Source of the DNA: Hyphomonas pacifica
Lineage (GTDB): Bacteria; Pseudomonadota; Alphaproteobacteria; Caulobacterales; Hyphomonadaceae
DNA length: 64,000 nt
Direction of reading: 5' to 3'
Assembly (NCBI RefSeq): GCF_000682675.1
Contig: NZ_AWFA01000023.1
Coordinates: forward strand, 62,001 to 126,000
Under the pieces are notes generated by a model. The model was not told the DNA's origin, did not search any database, and saw nothing but the letters and a program-made list of their open reading frames with translations. The position numbers were made by a program, and so were the translations under genes. Below, one piece after another: positions 37,040 to 46,054 of the stretch; within the stretch, counting starts at the first letter, position 1, and each line of letters opens with the position of its first letter.

Positions 37040-37711
37040 TCAGAAACCGTGCAGTTCGACCACCTCTGAAAGCGGGGCACGAGTGCTACGCAATTGATTG
37101 ACTGGGTGGTTCGGGTCGGGCTTGCCGACGGCCATGCCGCACCAGATCATTTCCGTGGACGCAAGCTTGAAATGTTCCTTCAGGGCAGGGCGCAGAACAC
37201 CCCAGCATTCCTGCATACATGTGCCCCAGCCGCGCTCTTCCGCCAGTAGGGCGAGCGTTTGCAGATACATGCCGGTATGGCCCCACTGGCCGTGGCCCAT
37301 GCGTTCATCAATCACGATGAAAAGGGCGAGAGGCGCGCCGAAGAAACGGAAATTGTTGGAGAACCAGGCAATCCGCGCTGCGCGGTCTTCGCGCGGGATC
37401 TCCAGTGTTTCATACATCATCTCGCCAACCTGACGCCGGCGGGCTTCGTAGGGGTCCCAGAGATCCTTGGGGTAGATCGGATACTCCGTCTTCTGGCCGC
37501 GCGGATCTGCTGCCAGAATTGGCGCTGCCATGGCGATCACGTCATCCTTGGCCTGGCCGGTGACAGCTATCGTGCGCCAGGGCTGAAGGTTGCCGCCAGA
37601 AGGGGAGCGCTGCGCCTGTTCCAGCCATTCCCTAACGTCGGATTCCGGCAGGGCATCCGGCAGGAAGGCGCGCGTGGAAATACGCTGATCGACAGCCTGT
37701 GTGACATCCAT
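37040..37711 (-). CDS. Nitroreductase family protein
   Basis: 223 residues. RISTRAFLPDALPESDV, RSPSGGNLQPWRTIAVTG and the C-terminal MIWCGMAVGKPDPNHPVNQLRS are FMN-binding blocks of the nitroreductase superfamily. Substrate unknown. The ATG at 37711 has AGGAGG seven bases upstream, but that Shine-Dalgarno lies inside the 3' arm of a perfect 13-bp hairpin (37716-37746), so its translation may be limited by structure. Confidence 0.88.
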   Translation of the reverse strand: MDVTQAVDQRISTRAFLPDALPESDVREWLEQAQRSPSGGNLQPWRTIAVTGQAKDDVIAMAAPILAADPRGQKTEYPIYPKDLWDPYEARRRQVGEMMYETLEIPREDRAARIAWFSNNFRFFGAPLALFIVIDERMGHGQWGHTGMYLQTLALLAEERGWGTCMQECWGVLRPALKEHFKLASTEMIWCGMAVGKPDPNHPVNQLRSTRAPLSEVVELHGF

Positions 37712-37712
37712 G

Positions 37713-37746
37713 AAAAAACCTCCTGTCATGCTCTGACAGGAGGTTT
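37713..37746 (-). terminator. Terminator-like hairpin carrying the nitroreductase Shine-Dalgarno
   Basis: A perfect 13-bp inverted repeat with a 5-nt loop: AAACCTCCTGTCA and TGACAGGAGGTTT. Read on the minus strand it is followed by three more T residues, giving six Ts in a row. It lies 30 bp after the P450 stop codon, the position of an intrinsic terminator for that gene. The 3' arm contains AGGAGG and the T-tract ends one base before the nitroreductase start codon. It may act both as a terminator and as an RBS-masking structure. Confidence 0.8.
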
Positions 37747-37775
37747 AGCGGCTTGGCGCTGCGTTAGCCAAAGCC

Positions 37776-39107
37776 TTATTTGCCGTGCAGGATCACCGGC
37801 ATCCAGGTGTAGCCTTTGACGAAGCCGCCAGAGGTGCGGGATGGCTCGTCGAGGACTTCAATATGCTCGAAGCGCTTCATCAGTTCTTCCCACAGGATCT
37901 GCAGCTGCAGCTCGCCTAGACGGTTGCCGACGCAGCGGTGAATGCCGAAGCCGAAGGAGAGGTGCCGACGGGCATTCGGGCGGTCAATGATGTAGTCGTT
38001 CGGGCGTTCCCAGAACGCCTCATCGCGGTTGCCCGAGACATACCACATAGCGACCTGGTCGCCTTTCTTGATGAGCTTGCCGCCAAGTTCGACATCCTCA
38101 ACCGCCGTGCGGCGCATGTGAGCCAGCGGGGTCTGCCAGCGGATCGTTTCGGAAACCATGTTTGGAATCAGGGAAGGATCGGCCTTGAGCTTCTTGTACT
38201 CATCCGGGAAGGAGTTGAGTGCATAGACAGACGCAGTCATGGAGTTACGGGTCGTGTCGTTGCCGCCGACAATCAGCAGGATCACATTGCCGAGCAATTC
38301 CATCGGCGTCATGTTCTTGGTCTTCTCGCCATGCGCCAGAAGGCTGATCAGATCATTCTTAAGCGGGATGGCCTGACGTTCCTGGAAGATGCCCATGAAG
38401 ACGGTCAGGCAGGACAGAAGCTCCTGCTTCCACTGCTCTTCACCGCCGGGGCAGATGTCAGGATTGTTCATGTTGGTGACGATGTCAGACCAGCGGGTCA
38501 GCTCACGGCGACGTTCCTGCGGGAAATCGAACAGGGTTGCCAGCATCAGGCCGGTCAGCTCGATGGAGACGCGGTCCACCCAGTCAAAAGGTTCGCCAAT
38601 TGGCAGGCTGTCGAGCACTTTCGCGGTGCGCTCGCGAATCAGAGGCTCAAATTCCTTGAGCATGTTCGGGGCAACGGCCGGCGAGACGGTCTTGCGCTGT
38701 TCGGAGTGGCGCGGCTCGTCCATGGCAATGAACATGGGAAGTTCAAAGTCAGGCGGCGGGCTGCCGAGCGTGATGCCGCCATATTCCCAGCTTGAGGAGA
38801 AGCGCTTGTGATCTGTATCCACAGCCATGATGTCTTCATAGCGAGTGACGGACCAGTACGGGCCAACAAAGGAATCCGGCGTGAAGTGGATCGGGTCTTC
38901 CTTGCGAAGACGGGCGAAGCGGTCCCAGTATTTCCCTTGGCGCCAGACTTCAGGGTCGACCAGATCCAGCGTTTCCATATCAAGTTCGCTTGCAGGCGGA
39001 ACTTCCTCGCCAAGGCGCAGATAGCCCGGATGAAGGGGCTCGCGCTCCGTGACTTTGGGGCGCTGCAAGGCTGGGTGATCAATTGTTTGGGCCGTATCGG
39101 CAGCCAT
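37776..39107 (-). CDS. Cytochrome P450, CYP153-like
   Basis: 443 residues. The heme-ligand loop is FGFGIHRCVGNRLGELQ; the I-helix oxygen-activation motif is VGGNDTTRNS and the K-helix has ETIRW. The GGNDTTRNS and CVGNRL patterns resemble bacterial CYP153 terminal alkane or fatty-acid hydroxylases. Those normally need a ferredoxin and ferredoxin reductase; neither is adjacent. The ATG at 39107 follows GGAGGAA. Subfamily assignment needs alignment. Confidence 0.88.
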   Translation of the reverse strand: MAADTAQTIDHPALQRPKVTEREPLHPGYLRLGEEVPPASELDMETLDLVDPEVWRQGKYWDRFARLRKEDPIHFTPDSFVGPYWSVTRYEDIMAVDTDHKRFSSSWEYGGITLGSPPPDFELPMFIAMDEPRHSEQRKTVSPAVAPNMLKEFEPLIRERTAKVLDSLPIGEPFDWVDRVSIELTGLMLATLFDFPQERRRELTRWSDIVTNMNNPDICPGGEEQWKQELLSCLTVFMGIFQERQAIPLKNDLISLLAHGEKTKNMTPMELLGNVILLIVGGNDTTRNSMTASVYALNSFPDEYKKLKADPSLIPNMVSETIRWQTPLAHMRRTAVEDVELGGKLIKKGDQVAMWYVSGNRDEAFWERPNDYIIDRPNARRHLSFGFGIHRCVGNRLGELQLQILWEELMKRFEHIEVLDEPSRTSGGFVKGYTWMPVILHGK

Positions 39108-39209
39108 GTCTATTCCTCCGGCAGTGACCTTCTTCGAGGTCGATTTCTGACTACGAAAATAGCCATAGCATGGCTGCCATGAAAAAACCATGACGCCCGC
39201 GTCATTTTT

Positions 39210-39701
39210 TTAGTGAGCGGGGTTTCGTTCCAGCCGGGCCTCGTGAAGGGCCGCTCTCAGGGCTTTGGCCAGAGACTTTCGCTCTGGAAGTGTCAGGAAG
39301 CGTCCAATGATATAGGCTGTCTTGCCATATTCGATGCGCAGCCAGCTATTAGGGGTGAGGGGCTCGTCCAGTTCGACACGGGCAAAGGCGGTCGGAAGTT
39401 TGGCCTCTTTGCGTGAGCCATCTGCCTTGGTGTGGGTCAGGCACATTTCCCGAGCACTGATACGTATATGGGTTTCTTCTTGCTGACGTTTGAAAGACAG
39501 GCGGAAAGCAAGATAGAAGGCCAGAGCATCCAGCCCGAAAAAGCCGATCACCGGAATGGCGCCCATGGAGATGAAGGCCATGCCCGTCAGAAAACTGACG
39601 CCGCCGACAATCGCCATGACGATTGTAAACCCGCGCTGGCTGAGCGAGCGGTTGGGACGCAACACAGCGTCCATATAGATGATTTCCTGCATCTCGGACA
39701 C
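39210..39701 (-). CDS. DUF2244 domain-containing membrane protein
   Basis: 163 residues with two membrane helices (about 26-43 and 48-67) and a C-terminal soluble part, LRIEYGKTAYIIGRFLTLPERKSLAKAL, that matches DUF2244. Function unknown. The first start is GTG at 39701; an in-frame ATG at 39692 is an equal candidate. It is divergent from nth, 54 bp apart. Confidence 0.78.
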   Translation of the reverse strand: MSEMQEIIYMDAVLRPNRSLSQRGFTIVMAIVGGVSFLTGMAFISMGAIPVIGFFGLDALAFYLAFRLSFKRQQEETHIRISAREMCLTHTKADGSRKEAKLPTAFARVELDEPLTPNSWLRIEYGKTAYIIGRFLTLPERKSLAKALRAALHEARLERNPAH

Positions 39702-39755
39702 AGATCAGATCTATCACGCTCTTGTATGCAGGAAAGGGGACTATAGACAGGGGCC

Positions 39756-40484
39756 ATGAAAAAAACTTCATCTGCCTCTTCAAGCAAATCCCGCAAGCGA
39801 GTGCCGCGCGTTTTTAGCAAGGAAAAGGCAACGCAGTTGTATGCAGCGCTGGCGGAAGACCGTCCTGATCCGCGGACGGAGCTGGATTTCGTGAACCCCT
39901 ATACGCTGGTAGTGGCTGTCGCCTTGTCTGCGCAGGCAACGGATGTTGGAGTGAACAAGGCGACCGAGAAGCTGTTCAAGATCGCGGACACGCCGGAAAA
40001 GATGCTCGCCTTGGGCGAGGAAGGCGTTGCCGAGCACATCAAGACCATAGGCCTGTGGCGCAACAAGGCGAAGAACGTCATCGCGCTCAGCCGGATGATT
40101 ATCGAGGAGTTTAACGGGGAAGTCCCCGAAACACGTGATGAACTCACGCGACTACCCGGCGTTGGGCGCAAGACAGCCAATGTCGTGATGAACGAAGCTT
40201 TTGGTCAGCCCACCATCGCCGTCGACACGCATATCTTCCGCGTGAGCAATCGGACAGGTCTGGCTCCCGGCAAGACTCCTGATGAAGTGGAAGCCGGTCT
40301 GGAACGTGCGACCCCGGAGGAGTTCAAGAAGGGGGCGCATCACTGGCTGATTTTGCATGGCCGTTATGTCTGCAAGGCGCGCAAACCTGAATGCTGGCAT
40401 TGTGTGATATCAGACCTCTGCAAGTTCAAGCCAAAGACCCCTGATCCTACAAAGGTTTCCTCGCTGGGCCCGAAAGGGGCGTAG
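39756..40484 (+). CDS. nth: Endonuclease III
   Basis: 242 residues. The helix-hairpin-helix LPGVGRKTANVV and the following catalytic Asp in VDTHIFRVSNR are intact, and the C-terminal 4Fe-4S loop has the exact C-x6-C-x2-C-x5-C spacing (CKARKPECWHC ... C). It removes oxidised pyrimidines and cleaves the abasic site. The N-terminus is slightly basic and extended (KKTSSASSSKSRKRVPR). Confidence 0.95.
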   Translation: MKKTSSASSSKSRKRVPRVFSKEKATQLYAALAEDRPDPRTELDFVNPYTLVVAVALSAQATDVGVNKATEKLFKIADTPEKMLALGEEGVAEHIKTIGLWRNKAKNVIALSRMIIEEFNGEVPETRDELTRLPGVGRKTANVVMNEAFGQPTIAVDTHIFRVSNRTGLAPGKTPDEVEAGLERATPEEFKKGAHHWLILHGRYVCKARKPECWHCVISDLCKFKPKTPDPTKVSSLGPKGA

Positions 40485-40605
40485 GCATCAGGCCGGGTGT
40501 GGTGTTGATGCACCGAATCGCAGTTGCCTTCAGTCTGCCTTTTTTTCGCTAAACAGCTGCCACGGGCGCCCTACAGGGCGACAGTGTGTAATATGGAGCG
40601 TATTG

Positions 40606-41373
40606 ATGACCGCCTACAGTAAGATGATCCTCGGCACAGCCGTAATTGCAGCGCTGACGAGCGCGCCGGCCTTCGCAGAAGACAAGGATGGATGGGTTGG
40701 TGAAGCATCCATAAGTGCCGGGATGACCACAGGCAATACCGAGACGACTCAAGCTGGCCTCGGTGTGGATGTTGATCGTAACGCAGGTGACTGGACTTTC
40801 GGCCTGCAGCTTTCCGGTGATTATGGCGAGGAAGATGGCGTCGAGAGTCGCAACCGCTACATGATTGCAGCCGATATAGACCACGACTTCAATGACACGA
40901 TGTTTGCCTTTGCCCGTGGTTCATATGAGGTCGATCAGTTCACCGGCTTTGATAGCCGAAGCTTTATTGGTGGCGGTGTCGGTTGGCACATTCTGGACAA
41001 GAAAGAACATAATTGGACCATTCGTGGCGGTCCAGGCTTGAAGATTGACGAAGTGAAACGTCGCATCACTGTTGACGACAATGGTGCAGCCTTGATCATT
41101 CCTGCGACAACCGAACGTTCTCTGGGTGCGGTCGCGCAGTCCGAATATTTCCTGGCTTTCAATGATGCGGTGTCTCTCAGCAACAAGAGCAGTCTTGTCT
41201 ATGGTGAGGAGTCGACACAGCTGACGAACAGCCTTGGTCTTACGGCCGCGCTGAATGGGCATCTGTCTGCGCGGATTTCCTTTGACGTGCGTCATGACAC
41301 TGATCCGCAGCCTGAATTCGAGGCGACAGACACGGCGACCAAGTTTTCAATCGTCTACAAGCTGGGGCACTAA
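40606..41373 (+). CDS. DUF481 family outer-membrane beta-barrel protein
   Basis: 255 residues. A signal peptide (about 1-24, ending APAFA) precedes alternating beta strands with repeated GNTETTQ-type and aromatic turns, ending TKFSIVYKLGH, the YdiY/DUF481 pattern of a salt-induced outer-membrane protein. The ATG at 40606 follows GGAG. A small CGCCC/GGGCG hairpin (40567-40580) lies in the leader. It converges with the ATP-grasp gene, overlapping 4 bp. Confidence 0.82.
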   Translation: MTAYSKMILGTAVIAALTSAPAFAEDKDGWVGEASISAGMTTGNTETTQAGLGVDVDRNAGDWTFGLQLSGDYGEEDGVESRNRYMIAADIDHDFNDTMFAFARGSYEVDQFTGFDSRSFIGGGVGWHILDKKEHNWTIRGGPGLKIDEVKRRITVDDNGAALIIPATTERSLGAVAQSEYFLAFNDAVSLSNKSSLVYGEESTQLTNSLGLTAALNGHLSARISFDVRHDTDPQPEFEATDTATKFSIVYKLGH

Positions 41374-42254
41374 AGCCCTGCAGAGGCCTTCAGGCGGCTG
41401 GCAACAGCCTTGGCCAGTCGTCCCCCCAGCTGGGGGCCTTGTTCCGGATAAAGATAGGGCTCGATCAGTTCGAGTTCCATCAGGAGCAGGGCACCATCTG
41501 TATCCCGGATCATGTCCACACGTGCATATAGAGGCGTGCTGTCCAGCGTCTGCATGATCTGTCTGGCGGCTTCGAGGTCAGATATGCTTGGTGTGATCTT
41601 TTCTTCCTGCCCTCCATAGGATGACTGAATCCTGTAGTCGCCAGTCTTGGCGCGCTTGATTAGGGCGTGTGAGAACTCTCCATCGACGAAGATGAAACTC
41701 AATTCTCCTTCTTCCTGTATCATTGGCAGGAAGGGTTGCACCATCATCGGGTGTGGCATGTCAGGCTTTGCGTCTGAGGGCGAGAGACGGAACTGGCCCG
41801 CAGCGCCCGCTCCCACCTGACGCTTGAAGACCAGATCGTCACTGTCCAGCAGACTAAAGGATTCAGAATAATTGTCGTCCGTAACCAGATTGATCCAGAG
41901 AGTGGGGATCAGCCTCGCTCCCTTGGATTCCAGGTCACGTAGATAGGATTTATGGCTGTTCCAGCGTACTAGGGCTGAGGCATTGTAGAGGGGTATTGAT
42001 TGCTCAACCCGCTCCAGTGTTTTCAGAAATTCCTTCTGCCGGTCCCAATAATCCCATGTCGTGCCGATCATGGCCGCCGCAAAGTCCGTCCATTGGACAT
42101 TCGGATCGTCCCAGCACACATCTACAATCTGCATGCCACGCTCACCAAACTCCGGGCGAAGCGCACGCATCATGTAATCATGCTCAAACGCATCAGAACG
42201 GCGATTTGGCGAGTCGGGATGGGTGACTGGAGAACAAAGGTAAGCGATTTTCAT
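41370..42254 (-). CDS. ATP-grasp family protein
   Basis: 294 residues. GTTWDYWDRQKEFLK, LVFKRQVGAGAAG (phosphate-binding loop region), ELSFIFVDGEFSHALIKR and the metal-binding end LMELELIEPYLY are ATP-grasp features, resembling the glutathione-synthetase-like and D-cycloserine-synthetase-like (DcsG) uncharacterised group. It should ligate a carboxylate to an amine or thiol using ATP; the substrate is unknown. It starts 82 bp from the divergent PfkB kinase gene. Confidence 0.75.
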   Translation of the reverse strand: MKIAYLCSPVTHPDSPNRRSDAFEHDYMMRALRPEFGERGMQIVDVCWDDPNVQWTDFAAAMIGTTWDYWDRQKEFLKTLERVEQSIPLYNASALVRWNSHKSYLRDLESKGARLIPTLWINLVTDDNYSESFSLLDSDDLVFKRQVGAGAAGQFRLSPSDAKPDMPHPMMVQPFLPMIQEEGELSFIFVDGEFSHALIKRAKTGDYRIQSSYGGQEEKITPSISDLEAARQIMQTLDSTPLYARVDMIRDTDGALLLMELELIEPYLYPEQGPQLGGRLAKAVASRLKASAGL

Positions 42255-42336
42255 GCGATGTGCTTTAGCATGTCCGACAGTTGCGTCCAGCGGGACTGTC
42301 TGGCAATTGGCAGCCTGCTTGAAGGGAAATGCCTAC

Positions 42337-43335
42337 ATGACTGAAGCCCGCTATGATGTTGTTGGTCTCGGCAACGCAATCGTTGATGTTCTGTCTCGCG
42401 CAACAGATGCGTTTCTGGAAGAATGGGGCATTCACAAGAATGCAATGAATCTGATCGAGGAAGACCGGGCAGAGGCCCTGACGCAGGCAGCAATCGATCC
42501 TTTCTACACGTCTGGTGGAAGTGGCGCGAACACGATTGCAGGTATTGCCAGCTTTGGCGCAAAGGCCGCCTATATCGGTAAGGTCGCCAAGGATGAACTG
42601 GGCAGCCAGTTTACGCGGGAAATGACCGCGGGCGGGGTGCCTTTCGCAACAAAGCCGCTGGAATCTGGCCCGGCGACGGCACGCAGCATCATTTTCGTTA
42701 CAGATGATGGCCATCGCAGCATGAACACCTTCCTCGGTGCGTCCGTTCTGTTTTCAAAGGATGATGTGGATGAGGCTGTCGTGCGTGCGGGTGGCATCCT
42801 GTACCTTGAAGGCTACCTATTCGATAAGGATGAGGCCAAGGAAGCCTTTATCTTTGCCTCTGAAGTTGCCAAGGCGGCTGGTCGCAAAGTCGCACTGACA
42901 CTTTCAGACCGTTTCTGTGTAGACCGCCACCGCGCAAGTTTCCTGCAGCTGGTGCGCAACAATATCGATATCGTCTTCGCCAATGAAGAAGAACTGCTGG
43001 CGCTCTATGAGACCGATGATTTCGACAAGGCGCTTGCTGCGCTGCAATCGGATACGGCCATTGCTGCTGTAACGCGCAGCGAGAAGGGATCAGTGGTCAT
43101 CGGCGATGGTGAGCCGATTTCTGTGCCGGCTGAACCTGTTGAAAAGGTTGTAGATACAACTGGGGCTGGCGATCAGTATGCAGCGGGTTTCCTGTATGGC
43201 GTCTCACGCGGCCTGCCTCTAGCGACCTGTGCGCATCTTGGGCACATCGCAGCAGCGGAAGTGATCAGCCATTTCGGTCCGCGACCAGAGACGCCCTACA
43301 AGGCGCTTGCCGAGAAGGCTGGCATTTACGCCTGA
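42337..43335 (+). CDS. PfkB-family sugar or nucleoside kinase
   Basis: 332 residues. GSGANTIAGIASFG (N-terminal PfkB signature) and DTTGAGDQYAAGF (C-terminal, with catalytic Asp) are intact. Overall pattern matches the alphaproteobacterial adenosine-kinase-like clade. The substrate is not certain. The ATG at 42337 follows GAAGGGA; upstream reading frame to 42253 is not supported. Confidence 0.87.
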   Translation: MTEARYDVVGLGNAIVDVLSRATDAFLEEWGIHKNAMNLIEEDRAEALTQAAIDPFYTSGGSGANTIAGIASFGAKAAYIGKVAKDELGSQFTREMTAGGVPFATKPLESGPATARSIIFVTDDGHRSMNTFLGASVLFSKDDVDEAVVRAGGILYLEGYLFDKDEAKEAFIFASEVAKAAGRKVALTLSDRFCVDRHRASFLQLVRNNIDIVFANEEELLALYETDDFDKALAALQSDTAIAAVTRSEKGSVVIGDGEPISVPAEPVEKVVDTTGAGDQYAAGFLYGVSRGLPLATCAHLGHIAAAEVISHFGPRPETPYKALAEKAGIYA

Positions 43336-43931
43336 GAAGTCAGCGCCTGGGCCGCATAGTCCAAGCGGTCATGGCCGAAAAACATCTCGTCACCAGCGAA
43401 GAAGGTTGGCGCTCCAAAGGCACCGCGTGAAATGGCATCTGCGGTATTGGCCTTCAGCGCGTCGCCATTTTTTGGCTCTTCGGCAAGGGTGGTGATCTCA
43501 TCAAAGCTGATACCTGCCTCTTTGCACATGGCCTCGATTGAGACGTAGTCTGCAGGGTTTAGCGCAGGTTCAGCCGCCCACATGTGATGGAAGCAGGTGT
43601 CGATAAAGGCCTGCTGGCGAATTGGATCTGTTGCCATCCCGCAGGTCGCCTTCAACAGCTTCCGAGTATCCACCATCGGGAAGAGGGGATTCATGCGGAA
43701 CGGCAGGTCATGATGGGCGCTACAGCGGGCGAGGTCTTTCACCATATATGCGCCTTTGGCAGGCACCATGCCGGGTGGGCGATTGCCTGTCTCACGCATG
43801 ATCGCTCCCAGGAAAATGGGACGAAACACGATTTCCGCGCCTGTTTTGGCCTTCACCTGCTTTACAGCCGCATTCGCCACATATGAAAATGGACTAATAT
43901 AGTCGAAAAAGAATTCGAGCTTGCCTGACAT
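43326..43931 (-). CDS. 2-hydroxychromene-2-carboxylate isomerase-like protein (DsbA fold)
   Basis: 201 residues. LEFFFDYISPFSYVANAA places a Ser at the kappa-class GST/HCCA isomerase catalytic position in place of the DsbA CxxC, and GAFGAPTFF is the cis-Pro loop. The family isomerises chromene carboxylates in aromatic degradation or conjugates glutathione; the true substrate is unknown. The ATG at 43931 follows TTGAGGG. It is divergent from an HxlR regulator and overlaps the PfkB stop by 10 bp. Confidence 0.83.
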   Translation of the reverse strand: MSGKLEFFFDYISPFSYVANAAVKQVKAKTGAEIVFRPIFLGAIMRETGNRPPGMVPAKGAYMVKDLARCSAHHDLPFRMNPLFPMVDTRKLLKATCGMATDPIRQQAFIDTCFHHMWAAEPALNPADYVSIEAMCKEAGISFDEITTLAEEPKNGDALKANTADAISRGAFGAPTFFAGDEMFFGHDRLDYAAQALTSQA

Positions 43932-43964
43932 GTTTACCCTCAAGGTAAGTTTCGTTTTGGAACT

Positions 43965-44330
43965 ATGGCAAATCAGGGTAGGCTTGTCAGCATGAAATGG
44001 TCCGATCTTTCCGATAATTGGTGCCCTGTCGCGCGGGCGCTCTCAATCGTGGGTGACCGCTGGACGCTTTTGATCCTGCGTGATTGCTTCTTGGGAATGT
44101 CGCGCTTTGAGCAATTTATCGAATCAAGTGGCATGACGCGCCACATTCTGGCGGACAGGCTCAAGAGGCTTGTTGAGGCCGGAATTCTGGAGCGCAAGGC
44201 CTACAGCACCAGCCCAAAACGGTATGATTATGTGCTGACGGACAAGGGACAGGAACTCGCACCAGCGCTTCTGACCCTCCGCGACTGGGGCAAGAAGCAT
44301 ATGCCCGTGCGACGCACGACCTCCGCCTAA
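43965..44330 (+). CDS. HxlR-family winged-helix regulator
   Basis: 121 residues. The HxlR signature Cys lies in DNWCPVARALSIVGDRWTLLILRD; the recognition region GMTRHILADRLKRL follows. HxlR proteins often sense electrophiles through that cysteine. The divergent HCCA-isomerase-like gene 33 bp away is its likely target. An ATG at 43992 (MKWSDLSDNW) is an alternative start. It overlaps the acyl-ACP synthetase-like gene by 4 bp, tail to tail. Confidence 0.85.
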   Translation: MANQGRLVSMKWSDLSDNWCPVARALSIVGDRWTLLILRDCFLGMSRFEQFIESSGMTRHILADRLKRLVEAGILERKAYSTSPKRYDYVLTDKGQELAPALLTLRDWGKKHMPVRRTTSA

Positions 44331-45904
44331 TCGTTCAGAAGGCTTTCCGCCATTCTCTGCACCGCGCCATAATCGATTTTGCCCGTTCCAAGGACGGGAA
44401 TCTCTTCGACATGATAGACCCGCTTGGGCACAGACAATTCCGGCACGCCATGATTCTTGGCCCAAGCCAGGATGTCATCGCGATTGCAGGCTTTGGTATC
44501 GCTTAGCAGAATGATCTGCTCTCCCTTGCGCGGATCGGGAAGGGTGACCGCTGCGTGAAGATTGTCGGGCCAGATGGCGCTGGCACAATTCTCCACGACG
44601 GCAAGAGAAACCATCTCTCCGCCAATCTTCGCGAAGCGCTTCACGCGTCCCATGATACGGATGAAGCCTTCCTCATCAATGGCAACAATGTCGCCTGTGT
44701 CATGCCAGCCATCGTCAGGGCTCTCAAGAATACCGGGATTGGAGGGACGGAGATAGCCCATCATGATGTTGGGGCCGCGAATGTGCAGCCTGCCGCCATG
44801 CTCGATTCCGTCTACCGGCATGAGCTTGGATTCCATGTCGGCCATGAGGAGGCCCACCGTGCCGGGCTTGTTACGCTCCCACTGGTTAGCCGCTACGACT
44901 GGAGAGGCTTCGGTTGCGCCATAGCCTTCGAGGATCTCGATTTCAAATTTGCGGCGTACCAGCGCGCGGGTTTCGTCTTTCACGCGTTCAGCGCCGCACA
45001 CCGCTAGCCGTATGGAACTCATATCCCCGTCGGCGCCAACACGGGCATACTGGGAAATGAAGGTGTCCGTAGCGAGCAGGATGGTGGAGGCTGTTGCACG
45101 GATGCGCTTGACGATCTCGCGCGGCTGAAGAGGGGAAGGGTGGAAGACAACAGGAATACCGGCGATCAGCGGCAAGACGGCGCCTACCGTCAGCCCGAAG
45201 CAGTGAAATGTGGGAAGGGGATTGAACAATTTGTCTGTATTCGCATCCAGGCCGATATGGGCCCGTACCTGTTCCACATTCGCGATGACATTCTCATGGC
45301 TGAGAACAACTCCCTTGGGTTCGCCTTCGGTGCCAGATGTGAAGAGCACAACACCAGGTGTCTTGTAGCGCGCCTGCTTTCGCACCAGCCCGGGCAGAAT
45401 CGGGCCGAGTGCGCCAGCCACCTTGTCGCCGAGGGACAGGTTCTCGCGGACATCCTCAAGGTAGACAATTTCAGCATGCTTGGAGAGTTCGCTGACAAGC
45501 GGTCCCAGTTCACCGAGTTCAACAAAGCGATGAGCGGTAATAATTCGCTTGACCTGACCTGCCTGCATGGCGGCCTTCAGATTTTTTGAGCCAGCCGTGA
45601 AGTTCAGCATGGCAGGGATTCGGTTGAAAGCGCTGAGGGCATAAAAGGCGATCACGGCACCGGCGCCGGTTGGCAACATGATTCCTACCGATTCGCCTGG
45701 CTTTGTCCCTTTGCGCAGGGCTGAGCCAAGCGCAAAGGATGCGCGGATAATTTCGTTATAGCTGAGTTCGCGCTCGTCCCCGTCAATAATGGCAATCTTG
45801 TCGCCACCAAATTCCTTTTTCGCGCGGTAGAGCGCATTGAAAAGGTCTGTGCGTGTGCGGGATGGCTTGTACGGCAGGGGCGCAGGGATGGTGTGTCCGG
45901 TCAT
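44327..45904 (-). CDS. AMP-binding enzyme, acyl-ACP synthetase-like (Aas C-terminal type)
   Basis: 525 residues. The phosphate loop [31 protein letters not shown] and [14 protein letters not shown] are ANL-superfamily core motifs, and the C-terminal Lys is in [23 protein letters not shown] is the form found in the acyl-ACP synthetase half of Aas, so fatty-acid activation onto ACP or lipid acylation is likely. It is divergent from lipA and shares a 150-bp region containing a dyad. Confidence 0.82.
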   Translation of the reverse strand: MTGHTIPAPLPYKPSRTRTDLFNALYRAKKEFGGDKIAIIDGDERELSYNEIIRASFALGSALRKGTKPGESVGIMLPTGAGAVIAFYALSAFNRIPAMLNFTAGSKNLKAAMQAGQVKRIITAHRFVELGELGPLVSELSKHAEIVYLEDVRENLSLGDKVAGALGPILPGLVRKQARYKTPGVVLFTSGTEGEPKGVVLSHENVIANVEQVRAHIGLDANTDKLFNPLPTFHCFGLTVGAVLPLIAGIPVVFHPSPLQPREIVKRIRATASTILLATDTFISQYARVGADGDMSSIRLAVCGAERVKDETRALVRRKFEIEILEGYGATEASPVVAANQWERNKPGTVGLLMADMESKLMPVDGIEHGGRLHIRGPNIMMGYLRPSNPGILESPDDGWHDTGDIVAIDEEGFIRIMGRVKRFAKIGGEMVSLAVVENCASAIWPDNLHAAVTLPDPRKGEQIILLSDTKACNRDDILAWAKNHGVPELSVPKRVYHVEEIPVLGTGKIDYGAVQRMAESLLND

Positions 45905-45996
45905 GTTGGCCTTTGTTTCCTCCGAGGCGATGCCTCACTTTCTGTAATATTTTGTCACTTAAGGACTATGCTGCAAGCCATATTGCAAGTTTGCAT

Positions 45997-46014
45997 ATAC
46001 ACTCTGCAGTGTAT
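45997..46014. promoter_or_regulatory. Dyad between acyl-ACP synthetase gene and lipA
   Basis: ATACACT and AGTGTAT form a perfect 7-bp inverted repeat around a CTGC centre, 41 bp before lipA and 93 bp before the divergent gene. Its size suits a dimeric repressor operator. The regulator is unknown. Confidence 0.35.
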
Positions 46015-46054
46015 TTCCCTTGATGTAACACGCTCTCAAGGCCATCTTCGCGCC

